A stretch of DNA of 26,497 nucleotides. Origin: XN24 sp964413755. GTDB lineage: Bacteria > Pseudomonadota > Gammaproteobacteria > Steroidobacterales > XN24. Below the pieces are notes generated by a model. It ran no database searches and was not told the origin of the DNA. It saw only the letters and a list, made by a program, of their open reading frames with translations. The stretch covers positions 1 through 26,497 of the forward strand of contig CAYPTW010000033.1 in the NCBI GenBank assembly GCA_964413755.1. Reading direction: 5' to 3'. Below are positions 7,887 to 16,369 of this stretch, piece after piece. Both the position numbers and the translations under genes were made by a program. Every line of letters starts with the position of its first letter. Position 1 is the stretch's first letter.

Positions 7887-9262
7887 GGACCGCGCTGCCA
7901 GTGCCGACACCTGAGGCGCGCCGTGCGGCGCTCTGCGCCGACCTGGGGCGGCGGCGCAGCCGCGTGGCCCGGGCGACGCCGCTGATCGCCGAAGGCCGCC
8001 TGGTGCGCATGGTCGGCCTGACGCTCGAAGCCGTCGGTTGCGAGGCGCCGGTCGGCGGCCGTTGCCTGATCGTCGGCAGCGGCGGCGCGCAGACCGAGGC
8101 CGAAGTGGTGGGTTTCGCCGGCGAACGCGTATTCCTCATGCCCGTGGGCGACATCCACGGCCTCACGCCGGGGGCCCGCGTGCAGCCGTTGTCCGGTTCA
8201 CGCAACACGCCGGTGGGGGAAGCCTTGCTCGGTCGCGTAGTGGACGGCTCCGGCCGGCCGCTGGACGGCCGCGGCCCGGTGGAATGCGATGCCTGGATGC
8301 CCTTGCGCGGCCAGTCGGTGAACCCGCTGTCGCGCGCGCCGCTGGATGCGCCGCTGGACGTCGGCGTGCGTGCCATCAACGGCCTGCTGACGGTGGCGCG
8401 CGGCCAGCGCATGGGCCTGTTCGCCGGCAGCGGCGTGGGCAAGAGCGTGCTGCTCGGCATGATGACCCGCTACACCGCCGCGGACGTGACGGTGGTCGGG
8501 CTGATCGGCGAGCGCGGCCGCGAAGTGAACGATTTCGTGCAGAAGACCCTCGGCCCCGAGGGGATGAAGCGCGCCGTGGTGGTGGCCACCCCGGCCGATC
8601 ATCCGCCGCTGATGCGCCTGCACGGCGCCATGCTGGCGACCACCATCGCCGAGTATTTCCGCGATCGCGGCCTCAACGTGCTGCTGCTGATGGACTCGCT
8701 GACCCGCTTCGCGCAGGCGCAGCGCGAGATCGGCCTGGCCATCGGCGAACCGCCCGCCACCAAGGGCTACACGCCGTCGGTGTTCGCGCGCCTGCCGCAG
8801 CTGGTGGAACGCGCCGGCAACGGCGAACGCGGCGGCGGCTCCATCACCGCCTTCTACACCGTGCTGGCGGAGGGCGACGACACCAACGACCCGATCGCGG
8901 ACGCCGCGCGCGCCGTGCTCGACGGGCACGTCGTGCTGTCGCGGCGCGTGGCCGAGGGCGGGCGCTACCCGGCCATCGACATCGAGGCCTCGATCAGCCG
9001 CGCCATGAACGACATCTGCGAGCCGGCGCATCGCGACGCTGCGCAGCGGTTCCGCCGGCTCTACGCGACCTGGTCGCAGAACCGCGACCTGCTCAGCGTG
9101 GGCGCGTACAAGGCCGGTTCCGACCCGGCCCTGGACGAGGCGGTGGCTTACCAGCCGCAACTGGATGCCTGGCTGCGCCAGGACATGCACGAGCCGGTGC
9201 CGATCGAGCAGAGCCTGGATTCCCTGGGCGAGGTCGTGGCACCGAGAAACGAGGAGGTCTAG
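7883..9262 (+). CDS. fliI: Flagellum-specific ATPase FliI
   Basis: 459 residues from the ATG at 7883 (ATGA overlap with fliH, GAGG about 6 bases upstream). The GTG at 7862 would add only 7 residues and lies inside fliH. Walker A is AGSGVGKS (181-188). Walker B is VLLLMDS (266-272). The F1-beta-like signature GEPPATKGYTPSVFARLPQL spans about 288-307. FliI hexamers energise unfolding and entry of export substrates in the cytosol beneath the MS ring, together with FliH and FliJ. It is complete and ordinary for the family. Confidence 0.97.
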   Translation: MRTALPVPTPEARRAALCADLGRRRSRVARATPLIAEGRLVRMVGLTLEAVGCEAPVGGRCLIVGSGGAQTEAEVVGFAGERVFLMPVGDIHGLTPGARVQPLSGSRNTPVGEALLGRVVDGSGRPLDGRGPVECDAWMPLRGQSVNPLSRAPLDAPLDVGVRAINGLLTVARGQRMGLFAGSGVGKSVLLGMMTRYTAADVTVVGLIGERGREVNDFVQKTLGPEGMKRAVVVATPADHPPLMRLHGAMLATTIAEYFRDRGLNVLLLMDSLTRFAQAQREIGLAIGEPPATKGYTPSVFARLPQLVERAGNGERGGGSITAFYTVLAEGDDTNDPIADAARAVLDGHVVLSRRVAEGGRYPAIDIEASISRAMNDICEPAHRDAAQRFRRLYATWSQNRDLLSVGAYKAGSDPALDEAVAYQPQLDAWLRQDMHEPVPIEQSLDSLGEVVAPRNEEV

Positions 9263-9266
9263 GGAC

Positions 9267-9713
9267 GTGACCGAGGCGTTGAGAAGCCGCCGGCTCGAGC
9301 CGATTGCCCGCATCGCGGACCACCGCGAGCAGGCGGCGGCGCGCGAGTTCGGCAGATTGCAGGAACGGGTGCTGGCCGAGGAACACCGCCTCGCCGAGAT
9401 GCGCAACTGGTGGCGCGAGTATGCCGACGGGCTGGAAAAGCAGCCCGGCAGCGGTTCCGCCCTGATGCGCGAGGGCCGTTTGTTTCTCGCCCAGCTGAAC
9501 GAAGCCATGGAGCGCCAGAAGGTCGTGCTGGAGAAAGCGCGCCGCGAGCTCGAGGCGGCACGGGCCCGCTGGCTGGCATCGCGCATGGACCACGAGGCCC
9601 TGGACAAGGTGGTGGCGCGCTGCCAGGACGAGGAGAACCGCGCGGCGCGGCGCGGCGAGCAGCGTGAGCAGGACGAATGCGCCGCACGCACCCGGCGCCC
9701 GGAGGGACCGTGA
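9267..9713 (+). CDS. fliJ: Flagellar export protein FliJ
   Basis: 148 residues, the usual FliJ length. The protein is an almost continuous charged alpha-helical coiled coil. FliJ is the central stalk of the FliI hexamer and connects it to FlhA. The start is GTG at 9267, with AGGAGG at 9252-9257 (9-base spacing), although the frame is open further upstream inside fliI. Position right after fliI settles the identity, since sequence conservation is low. It is the last gene before a new sigma-54 promoter. Confidence 0.9.
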   Translation: MTEALRSRRLEPIARIADHREQAAAREFGRLQERVLAEEHRLAEMRNWWREYADGLEKQPGSGSALMREGRLFLAQLNEAMERQKVVLEKARRELEAARARWLASRMDHEALDKVVARCQDEENRAARRGEQREQDECAARTRRPEGP

Positions 9714-9732
9714 GCAGGCGTTGCCGGGCGAC

Positions 9733-9748
9733 TGGCACGGTTCCTGCA
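9733..9748 (+). promoter_or_regulatory. Sigma-54 promoter of fliK
   Basis: TGGCACG-GTTC-CTGCA has a perfect -24 element and a -12 element with one change (CTGC for TTGC). GG (9734-9735) and GC (9746-9747) are spaced exactly 10 bases. It lies 20 bases after the fliJ stop; transcription should start near 9759, ahead of the fliK ATG at 9811. In Pseudomonas fliK belongs to a FleR-dependent class, so this is a candidate target of the receiverless activator. Confidence 0.82.
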
Positions 9749-9810
9749 AAGTCTCCTGTAGACCCTGTTTCATCCGCGCGGCGAGTGCCGCGCGCAACCA
9801 GAGTGAATGC

Positions 9811-10848
9811 ATGATGCTGCAAATGCCTGCCAGCCTGTCGGACTTCGCGGATAGCGTGCGCGGCCCCGGAGCGCAGGGAGCGGCCACAACGGCCGAAACC
9901 CAGGCGGATAGCGGGCATCCCTTTGCCTTGCTGTTGGCCGGGGGGCCGACGGCAGCACCGGTGAAGACGTTGCCGACCTTGCCCGCAGCCCTGGAAAGTG
10001 ACGCCGATAACGCGTCCGCCGATGTGGCAGCCAGCGCCGAGGAGCTTGCCGCCGCCCTGCTGGCGGCGGTGGAGAGCGGCAAACTCTTGCCGCCCGACGG
10101 TAAGCTGTTGCCGCCGGGCGCGCACCTGCGTGGCGCCGCCCTGAACCCCCAGGGGCAGGACGCGGGCGCGGCCGACGGCCCGCTGACCCGGATGCTGGAC
10201 ATGTTGCGCACCCTGCACGGCGGCGCGGAACTGCAGCCGGTGGGCGACGGCGAGCCGCTGTTGCTGGCGCGGCCCGAGGCGCGTGGGCTCGACGCCGGTG
10301 ATGCCGCACGCCTGCTGATGGCCGCGACGCAGCCGGCCACGGCGACCGCCACCGCCGCGCCGGCACAGGCCGCGACGGCGACCCTGGCGGCAACGGGCAC
10401 GGCCGCGACGACGGCGCCGCCGTCACTGCCGATCGGTACCCCGCCCGGACAGGCGGAATGGGGCGAGGCCGTGGGGCAGCGCGTCCTGTGGATGGTGGCG
10501 AACAAGAACCAGGTGGCGGAGCTGCGCCTCAACCCCCCGGACCTGGGGCCGGTCGAGGTCAAGGTGCGTAACGACGACGACGGCGTCCGGCTTACCTTCG
10601 CCGCCGGCAACGCCGCCGTGCGCGAAGCGCTGGAATCGGCGGCGCCGCGCCTGCGGGAAATGTTCCTCGCCGAGGGGCTGAACCTGGCCAACGTCGACAT
10701 CGGGCAGCGCCAGGCGGGCGCAGAGCGCGACGGCGCCCCGGGCGGCGTCGAAGCAGGGGACGACGCGTCGGCCGGCGAGGCCGAGACCGACGCCACTGCC
10801 GCGGTGGCGCGCACGACTCCGGTCGGCCTGGTCGACCTGTTCGTCTAG
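9811..10848 (+). CDS. fliK: Flagellar hook-length control protein FliK
   Basis: 345 residues from the ATG-ATG at 9811. The open frame reaches back to 9664, but the predicted transcription start near 9759 and the position of the sigma-54 site exclude that. The N-terminal two-thirds is low-complexity Ala/Pro/Thr/Gly-rich, as expected for the FliK ruler. The conserved C-terminal hook domain spans about 218-297 and includes ELRLNPPDLGPVEVKVR, the family signature. FliK measures hook length and triggers the FlhB switch from rod/hook to filament export. An acidic tail of about 45 residues follows the domain. Confidence 0.92.
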   Translation: MMLQMPASLSDFADSVRGPGAQGAATTAETQADSGHPFALLLAGGPTAAPVKTLPTLPAALESDADNASADVAASAEELAAALLAAVESGKLLPPDGKLLPPGAHLRGAALNPQGQDAGAADGPLTRMLDMLRTLHGGAELQPVGDGEPLLLARPEARGLDAGDAARLLMAATQPATATATAAPAQAATATLAATGTAATTAPPSLPIGTPPGQAEWGEAVGQRVLWMVANKNQVAELRLNPPDLGPVEVKVRNDDDGVRLTFAAGNAAVREALESAAPRLREMFLAEGLNLANVDIGQRQAGAERDGAPGGVEAGDDASAGEAETDATAAVARTTPVGLVDLFV

Positions 10849-10872
10849 GCGCGCCCAGGCGCACGGCGCGCC
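10848..10872 (+). terminator. GC hairpin at the fliK stop codon
   Basis: GGCGCGCC occurs twice (10848-10855 and 10865-10872), separated by 9 bases, and can form a perfect 8-base stem. The first copy starts with the last base of the fliK stop. Each copy is also a palindrome. There is no T-run, so this is a hairpin of likely but unproven role in termination or mRNA protection. Confidence 0.45.
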
Positions 10873-10895
10873 ACGTCGCCGGCGCCCACCGCCGC

Positions 10896-10922
10896 GGCCC
10901 CGTCAAGAAGCTGACGCGGGCC
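10896..10922 (+). terminator. Second hairpin between fliK and fliL
   Basis: GGCCCCGTCA and TGACGCGGGCC pair around the loop AGAAGC, with one bulged C: ten base pairs. The first T-rich stretch (TTGTTTTT) comes about 20 bases later. It is probably a Rho-dependent or pause-type terminator insulating the fliL promoter. Confidence 0.45.
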
Positions 10923-10966
10923 GGATAGAGACTCCCAAGCTGTTGTTTTTAAAGGGCTGTGCCTGC

Positions 10967-10982
10967 TGGCACGGCTCTTGCT
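10967..10982 (+). promoter_or_regulatory. Sigma-54 promoter of the fliL operon
   Basis: TGGCACG-GCTC-TTGCT is a full match to the -24/-12 consensus, with GG (10968-10969) and GC (10980-10981) 10 bases apart. Transcription should start near 10994, so the TTG at 10978, which overlaps the -12 element, cannot be the fliL start. It probably drives fliL-M-N-O-P-Q-R-flhB. Confidence 0.92.
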
Positions 10983-11025
10983 TCTGCTATTCGCGACAGT
11001 ACTCAGTCCGCATGGAGTCTCACTC

Positions 11026-11556
11026 ATGATCAATCCGGAAGCCGAGGGCTTCGAACAGGGCCCCGAGGCAGCAGCGGCGGCCGCCGCCGGCCAGAAGCGC
11101 GGCATGGGCCGCATCCTGATCCTGCTGGTCGTGCTGGCCGTGCTCGGCGCGGGTGGCTGGTTCGCCTGGCAGACCTTTGCAGGCGGCGATGCGTCCGAGG
11201 ACGCCGGCGCCGGCGAGGAGCAGGCCGGCAGCCGCAGCAACGCCAACTATCTCGCCCTGGACCCGCCGCTGGTGGTGAATTTCGCCGCGGCCGGCAACCT
11301 GCGCTACCTGCAGGTCTCGGTCGAGGTGATGTCGCAGGACACCAAGGCGATCGAGGCGGTGAAGCGGCACACGCCGGCGGTGCGCAACGCGCTGATCGCG
11401 TTGTTCAGCGAGCGCGACTACGAGGCCCTGCTGACGCGGGCCGGCAAGGAGGCGCTGCGCCAGGAGGCGCTCGAGGTGATCCGCGAGGAACTGACCGCGC
11501 TCACCGGCACGCCCCAGGTCGAAGACGTCTACTTCTCCACCTTCGTGATGCAGTGA
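11026..11556 (+). CDS. fliL: Flagellar basal body-associated protein FliL
   Basis: 176 residues from the ATG at 11026, which has GGAG 8 bases upstream and follows the sigma-54 promoter. A short cytoplasmic N-terminus (Ala-rich) precedes one membrane helix at about 29-47. A periplasmic FliL domain follows, with YLALDPPLVVNF and the C-terminal EDVYFSTFVMQ end typical of the family. FliL sits around the stator in the inner membrane and stabilises torque generation. It is the first gene of the switch/export operon. Confidence 0.94.
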   Translation: MINPEAEGFEQGPEAAAAAAAGQKRGMGRILILLVVLAVLGAGGWFAWQTFAGGDASEDAGAGEEQAGSRSNANYLALDPPLVVNFAAAGNLRYLQVSVEVMSQDTKAIEAVKRHTPAVRNALIALFSERDYEALLTRAGKEALRQEALEVIREELTALTGTPQVEDVYFSTFVMQ

Positions 11557-11557
11557 C

Positions 11558-12583
11558 ATGAGCGACAAAGACCTGCTTTCCCAGGACGAGATCGACGCGC
11601 TGCTCCACGGCGTGGACAGCGGCGACGTGCCGACCGAGGACCAGCTCTCCGCGCACGACGGCGTGGCGCGGCCGATCGACCTGGCCAGCCAGGAGAGAAT
11701 CCTGCGCGGCCGCATGCCGGCGCTGGAGACCATCAACGAGCGCCTCGCGCGTCACTTGCGCAACAGCATGGCCGAGCTCCTGCACCGGCCGGTGGAAATC
11801 ACGGTGGCCGAGGTGCGCATGGAGAAGTTCAGCGAATACCTCCACGCCCTGCCGGTCCCGACCAGCCTGAACATGATCCGCGCCAAGCCTTTGCGCGGCA
11901 CGGCGCTGCTGGTGCTGGAGGCGCGACTGGTGTTCATGCTGGTCGACCATTTCTTCGGCGGCGGCGGGCGTTTCAACGCCCGGGCCGCGTCGCGCGAGTT
12001 CACCGTCACCGAGACGCGCGTCATGCGCATGGTGCTGGAGCGCGTGTTCGCCGGCATGTCCGAGGCGTGGGAGCCGGTGCTGCCGCTGGAATTCGAATAC
12101 CTCAAGACCGAGGCCAACCCGCAGTTCGCCGAGATCATGCGCGCGGGCGAGCTGATGGTGGTGTGCGGTTTCAAGATGGAACTGGAAGGCGGGGGCGGCG
12201 ACCTCCAGGTGGCGCTGCCGTACTCCATGATCGAGCCCATCCGGGAACTGCTCGAGGCGCGCGTCCAGGGCGAGCGCAGCGAGGGCGATGCGCGCTGGCT
12301 GAAGGCCCTGCGCGACGAGATCCGCCTCGCGCCCGTGGAGGTCAGCAGCAAGCTGGTGGAGCTCGAGCTGAGCGTCAAGGAACTGCTGCGGCTCAAGCCC
12401 GGCGACGTCCTGCCCATGGACATGCCGGAGCGCGTCACGCTTTACGCCGAGGGCATTCCCGCATTTCACGGTCGTTTCGGCGCCTCGCAGGGCCGGCACG
12501 CCATCCAGGTCATAGAGCCCGTCCGGCGCGAGTCCGACGGCACAAACACACAGCAGCAACTTAGTCAGGAGCGCGGAATATGA
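11558..12583 (+). CDS. fliM: Flagellar motor switch protein FliM
   Basis: 341 residues. The N-terminus has LSQDEIDALL (7-16), the peptide that binds phosphorylated CheY. The middle CheC-like domain carries the FFGGGGRF segment and the C-terminal SpoA domain pairs with FliN. FliM forms the middle of the C-ring and reverses rotation on CheY-P binding. The start is one base after the fliL stop; the stop overlaps the fliN ATG by 4 bases. The intact CheY-binding peptide matters because no cheY lies in this cluster. Confidence 0.97.
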   Translation: MSDKDLLSQDEIDALLHGVDSGDVPTEDQLSAHDGVARPIDLASQERILRGRMPALETINERLARHLRNSMAELLHRPVEITVAEVRMEKFSEYLHALPVPTSLNMIRAKPLRGTALLVLEARLVFMLVDHFFGGGGRFNARAASREFTVTETRVMRMVLERVFAGMSEAWEPVLPLEFEYLKTEANPQFAEIMRAGELMVVCGFKMELEGGGGDLQVALPYSMIEPIRELLEARVQGERSEGDARWLKALRDEIRLAPVEVSSKLVELELSVKELLRLKPGDVLPMDMPERVTLYAEGIPAFHGRFGASQGRHAIQVIEPVRRESDGTNTQQQLSQERGI

Positions 12584-12957
12584 GCGAGCAACAGATGCGT
12601 GCGGACGGGAACGACAAGGGTGCGGCACAGGCCGCGCGCGCCGGTGAACCGGTGTCGCCCAAGCCGCTGAAGGACGAGGGTCATGCGGCGAGCGAGGACG
12701 TCAACCTCGAGGTCGTGCTCGATATCCCGGTCACGCTGTCCATGGAGATCGGCCGCTCCAAGCTGCCGATCCGCAACCTGCTCCAGCTCAACCAGGGCTC
12801 GGTAGTGGAACTCGAGCGCATGGTGGGCGAGCCGATGGACGTGCTGGTGAACGGCACCCTGATCGCCCACGGCGAGGTCGTGGTCGTGAACGAGAAGTAC
12901 GGCATCCGCCTCACGGATGTCATCAGCCCCGCCGAGCGCGTGCGCAAGCTGCGTTGA
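12580..12957 (+). CDS. fliN: Flagellar motor switch protein FliN
   Basis: 125 residues. A variable, charged N-terminus (about 1-45) is followed by the SpoA domain (about 48-120) with VLDIPVTLSMEIGRS, LNQGSVVEL and GTLIAHGEVVVV, close to canonical FliN. It builds the base of the C-ring and docks FliH. ATG at 12580 overlaps the fliM stop, with AGGAGCG upstream. Confidence 0.97.
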   Translation: MSEQQMRADGNDKGAAQAARAGEPVSPKPLKDEGHAASEDVNLEVVLDIPVTLSMEIGRSKLPIRNLLQLNQGSVVELERMVGEPMDVLVNGTLIAHGEVVVVNEKYGIRLTDVISPAERVRKLR

Positions 12958-12964
12958 TCGGGCG

Positions 12965-13396
12965 ATGAAGCGCACCCTGACACTGGTCGCGATGCTGCTG
13001 CTGCCGCTGGCGGTGGCCGGCGCAGAGCCGACCGCGGCGCCCGGCTTCGCCGGCGCCGGCCAGGTGGGCAAGATGATTGCCGGCCTGCTGCTGATGATCG
13101 TGGTCATCTTCGTCCTGGCGGCGGTGCTGAAGCGGTTCAGCGGCCTGCAGCGCAACCTGCCCGGCGCGATCCGCGTGGTTTCGGTGACTTCCGTCGGTGC
13201 GCGCGAGCGGCTGATGCTGGTCGAGGTCGGCGGGCAGCAGTTGCTGGTCGGGGCCGCGCCGGGCCGCATCCAGACGCTGCTGGTGCTGGACGAACCCGTC
13301 GCCGCGGGGCAGCCGGTCGCCGGACGCCCGGCCGGCGGTTTCGCCGACCGCCTGCGCGACGCCCTGAACGGCCCGTCGCGGGAGGCGCGCCCGTGA
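12965..13396 (+). CDS. fliO: Flagellar biosynthetic protein FliO
   Basis: 143 residues from the ATG at 12965; the open frame upstream overlaps fliN and is not needed. It has a signal-peptide-like start (about 1-20, cleavage possible after AGA) and one membrane helix at about 37-56. A small basic cytoplasmic domain follows, containing RVVSVTSVGARERLMLVEVGGQQLLVG in two conserved parts. FliO helps assemble and stabilise FliP in the export gate. It overlaps fliP by 4 bases. Confidence 0.92.
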   Translation: MKRTLTLVAMLLLPLAVAGAEPTAAPGFAGAGQVGKMIAGLLLMIVVIFVLAAVLKRFSGLQRNLPGAIRVVSVTSVGARERLMLVEVGGQQLLVGAAPGRIQTLLVLDEPVAAGQPVAGRPAGGFADRLRDALNGPSREARP

Positions 13397-14154
13397 GCCG
13401 AGATCGCTTGTTGCCGGGCCTGCTGCTGTTGCTGCTGCTGGTGTTCCCGGCAGCGGCCGGCGCACAGGACGGCACCGGCATGGAGCTGCTTTCGGTGACC
13501 ACCGCCGAGGACGGCACGCAGCAGTACTCGGTCACGCTGCAGGTGCTGCTGCTGATGACCCTGCTCAGCCTGCTGCCGGCAGCGCTGATCATGATGACCT
13601 CGTTCACCCGCATCATCGTGGTGCTGGCCATCCTGCGCCAGGGGCTCGGCACGCAGCAGACCCCGAACAACCAGATTCTCGTCGGCCTGGCGCTGTTCCT
13701 CACGCTGTTCGTGATGGCGCCGGTGCTGGAGCGCGTCTATGAAGACGCCGCCAAGCCCTACCTTGAAGAGACGCTGAACGCCCCGGCCGCACTGCAGGCC
13801 GCGGGCGGCCCGATCCGCGAATTCATGCTCTCCCAGGTGCGCCACCCGGACCTCGAGCTGTTCGCCAACCTCGGCGGCCACGAGAGCTTCGAGACGCCGG
13901 AAGAGGTGCCGTTCTCGGTGCTGGTGCCGGCGTTCGTGACCAGCGAGCTGAAGACGGCGTTCCAGATCGGCTTCCTGCTGCTGGTGCCGTTCCTGATCAT
14001 CGACCTGGTGGTGGCCAGCGTGCTGATGTCCATGGGCATGGTCATGCTCTCGCCGCTGATCATCTCCCTGCCTTTCAAGATCATGCTTTTCGTGCTCGTC
14101 GACGGCTGGTCGCTGGTGATGAGCACCCTCGCCGCAAGCTTCATGGTGAATTGA
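13393..14154 (+). CDS. fliP: Flagellar export gate protein FliP
   Basis: 253 residues from a GTG at 13393, with GGGAGG upstream. A cleavable signal peptide (Leu-rich, about 1-25) is followed by the conserved membrane segments, including MTSFTRIIVVLAILRQGLG and PFKIMLFVLVDGWSLV. Five FliP copies form the export pore in the MS ring with FliQ and FliR. Complete. Confidence 0.97.
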   Translation: MSRDRLLPGLLLLLLLVFPAAAGAQDGTGMELLSVTTAEDGTQQYSVTLQVLLLMTLLSLLPAALIMMTSFTRIIVVLAILRQGLGTQQTPNNQILVGLALFLTLFVMAPVLERVYEDAAKPYLEETLNAPAALQAAGGPIREFMLSQVRHPDLELFANLGGHESFETPEEVPFSVLVPAFVTSELKTAFQIGFLLLVPFLIIDLVVASVLMSMGMVMLSPLIISLPFKIMLFVLVDGWSLVMSTLAASFMVN

Positions 14155-14157
14155 GCG

Positions 14158-14430
14158 ATGACCCCGGAAACCGTCATGGAAATCGGCCGCAATGCACTGG
14201 CGATCACGGTGATGCTGTCCGCGCCGATGCTCCTCGTCGCGCTGCTGTTCGGCCTGGTGATCGGCATGGTCCAGGCCGCCACGCAGATCCAGGAGATGAC
14301 GCTGTCGTTCATTCCGAAGCTGCTGGGCCTGGTCGCCGTGCTGGCGATCGGCGGGCACTGGATGCTCGGGCTGATCGTCGACTACACCCGCGACCTCATC
14401 CAGGCCATCCCCGGCCTGTTGCTCGGTTGA
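14158..14430 (+). CDS. fliQ: Flagellar export gate protein FliQ
   Basis: 90 residues with two membrane helices and the conserved central QAATQIQEMTLSFIPK. FliQ packs on the outside of the FliP/FliR pore. ATG at 14158 is 3 bases after the fliP stop. Confidence 0.97.
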   Translation: MTPETVMEIGRNALAITVMLSAPMLLVALLFGLVIGMVQAATQIQEMTLSFIPKLLGLVAVLAIGGHWMLGLIVDYTRDLIQAIPGLLLG

Positions 14431-14443
14431 GGCCTGGCGCGGG

Positions 14444-15214
14444 ATGGAATTCACCCAGCTGCAACTCGATACCTGGATCGCCAGCCTGACGCTGTCGTTC
14501 ACGCGCATCGCGGCGCTGCTGATCGCGGCGCCGCTGTTCGGCGCCCGGGCCATCCCGCTGCGCGTGCGCATGTCCTTCGCCCTGGTGCTGGCCCTGATGG
14601 TGCTGCCCATCCTGCCGCCGGCGCCGCCGCTGGAACTGATCAGCTTTCCGATGGCCCTCGCCATCGGGCGCGAAATCCTCATCGGCGCGATGGCCGGCTT
14701 CATCCTGCAGATGGTATTCGCCGCGCTGGCGATCGCCGGCGAGGTGATTGCCCTGGGCATGGGCCTCGGCTTCGCTTCCCTGGTGGACCCGGACAAGGGC
14801 GTGCAGGTCCCGGTCGTCGGACAGCTGCTGGTGATCTTCGCCACGCTGCTGTTCCTGGCGATGGACGGGCACCTGGCGCTGGTGCGCTTCATGGTGCTGA
14901 GCTTCGAGGGCGTCCCGCTGGGCGGCAGCATCCGCTTCGAGGATTACGCCGCCATCGCCAACTGGGGCAGCGTGATGTTCGGGCACGCGGTGATGATCGC
15001 GCTGCCCGCGGTCGGCGCGCTGTTGCTGGCCAACCTGGCCATGGGCGTGGTCACCCGCGCCGCGCCGCAGCTGAACATCTTCGCGGTCGGCTTCCCGATG
15101 ACCCTGATGCTCGGCTTCGTCATGCTCTACGCCACGGTCGGCACCGTCGGGAGCCGCTTCGCGGAGCTGCTCGCCGAGGGTTTCGGCATGATCGGCTGGC
15201 TGTTGGGAGGCTGA
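14444..15214 (+). CDS. fliR: Flagellar export gate protein FliR
   Basis: 256 residues, strongly hydrophobic, with about six membrane segments and the conserved QLNIFAVGFPMTLMLGFV region near the C-terminus. FliR closes the FliP ring into a helical pore and binds FlhB. ATG at 14444 is 13 bases after fliQ; no unusual features. Confidence 0.97.
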   Translation: MEFTQLQLDTWIASLTLSFTRIAALLIAAPLFGARAIPLRVRMSFALVLALMVLPILPPAPPLELISFPMALAIGREILIGAMAGFILQMVFAALAIAGEVIALGMGLGFASLVDPDKGVQVPVVGQLLVIFATLLFLAMDGHLALVRFMVLSFEGVPLGGSIRFEDYAAIANWGSVMFGHAVMIALPAVGALLLANLAMGVVTRAAPQLNIFAVGFPMTLMLGFVMLYATVGTVGSRFAELLAEGFGMIGWLLGG

Positions 15215-15218
15215 CGGC

Positions 15219-16367
15219 ATGGCCGAACAACAGGACAACAGCCAGGAACGCACAGAACAAGCAACACCGAAGCGCCTCCAGGACGCCAAGAAGAAGGGCC
15301 AGGCGGCGCGCTCGCGCGAGCTGAACACCACGGCGGTGCTGCTGACCGGCGCCGCGACCCTGATGCTGTTCGGGCGCCCCATGGGCGAAGGCATCGCCGC
15401 GATGATGGTGCACGGGCTCAGCCTGCCGCGCGAACTGGCCTTCGACTCCAACCTGGTCCCGACCGTGTTCGGCGAGACGGCGATGGCCGCGCTGATGCTG
15501 GTGCTGCCGCTGTTTGCCGCCGTGCTGGTGGCCACGCTGGCCGGGCCCGCCATGCTCGGCGGCCTGGTGTTCAGCGCCGAGGCGATCAAGCCCAAGCTGG
15601 AAAAACTCAGTCCCATTGCCGGCCTGAAGCGCATCTTCTCGGCCAACGGGCTGATGGAGTTCGTCAAGACGCTGGCCAAGTTCATCGTCGTCACCGGCGC
15701 CGGGCTGCTGGCGCTGCGCTACGTCGCGCCGGACCTGCTGATGGCGGGGGAGAGCAATGTCGAGACCGCGGTCCCGGGCCTGGCGGCGACCTCCGGCTGG
15801 GTGCTGCTGGTGCTGTCGGCGGTGATGCTGCTCATCGCCGCGGTCGACGTGCCCTTCCAGCTGTGGAGCCACAGCAAGAAGCTGCGCATGACCCGCCAGG
15901 AAGTGCGCGACGAGATGAAGGAAACCGAGGGACGGCCCGAGGTGAAGGGCCGCATCCGCCGCGTGCAGATGGAGATGACCCAGCGGCGCATGATGATGGC
16001 CGTGCCGGAAGCGGACGTGGTGGTCACCAACCCGACGCATTACTCGGTGGCGCTGAAGTACGACCCGTCCGGCATGGCCGCGCCGCGCGTCGTCGCCAAG
16101 GGCGCCGACGAGATCGCCCTGAAGATCCGCGAAGTCGCGGCCGCCAGCGACGTGCCGCGCGTCGAGGCGGCGCCGCTGGCGCGCGCCCTGTATTTCACTA
16201 CGCGGCTGGATGAAGAGATTCCGGCCGAACTGTTCCTCGCCGTCGCGCGTGTGCTGGCCTGGGTGTACCAGGTCAAGTCCGCGGCCGGTGGCGCGCCGCC
16301 GCCGCCGCCCGAGGAGCTCGACGTTCCTGACCACCTGACCCGACGCCAGCCCGGCCGGAGAATCTGA
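15219..16367 (+). CDS. flhB: Flagellar export switch protein FlhB
   Basis: 382 residues. The N-terminal signature ERTEQATPKRLQDAKKKGQ is followed by four membrane helices and a cytoplasmic domain with the autocleavage motif N271-P272-T273-H274. FlhB switches export from rod/hook substrates to filament substrates after FliK interaction. GGAGG precedes the ATG at 15219. The C-terminus has a run of five prolines (PPPPPEELDVPDHL), within the variable tail. flhA follows after 2 bases. Confidence 0.97.
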   Translation: MAEQQDNSQERTEQATPKRLQDAKKKGQAARSRELNTTAVLLTGAATLMLFGRPMGEGIAAMMVHGLSLPRELAFDSNLVPTVFGETAMAALMLVLPLFAAVLVATLAGPAMLGGLVFSAEAIKPKLEKLSPIAGLKRIFSANGLMEFVKTLAKFIVVTGAGLLALRYVAPDLLMAGESNVETAVPGLAATSGWVLLVLSAVMLLIAAVDVPFQLWSHSKKLRMTRQEVRDEMKETEGRPEVKGRIRRVQMEMTQRRMMMAVPEADVVVTNPTHYSVALKYDPSGMAAPRVVAKGADEIALKIREVAAASDVPRVEAAPLARALYFTTRLDEEIPAELFLAVARVLAWVYQVKSAAGGAPPPPPEELDVPDHLTRRQPGRRI

Positions 16368-16369
16368 CG

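Noticed and set aside
9664..9810. Longer FliK starting at 9664
   Set aside because: It would start inside fliJ and upstream of the predicted sigma-54 transcription start; the extra sequence has no FliK character.
10978..11025. Longer FliL starting at TTG 10978
   Set aside because: This TTG is part of the -12 promoter element and lies before the predicted transcript start.
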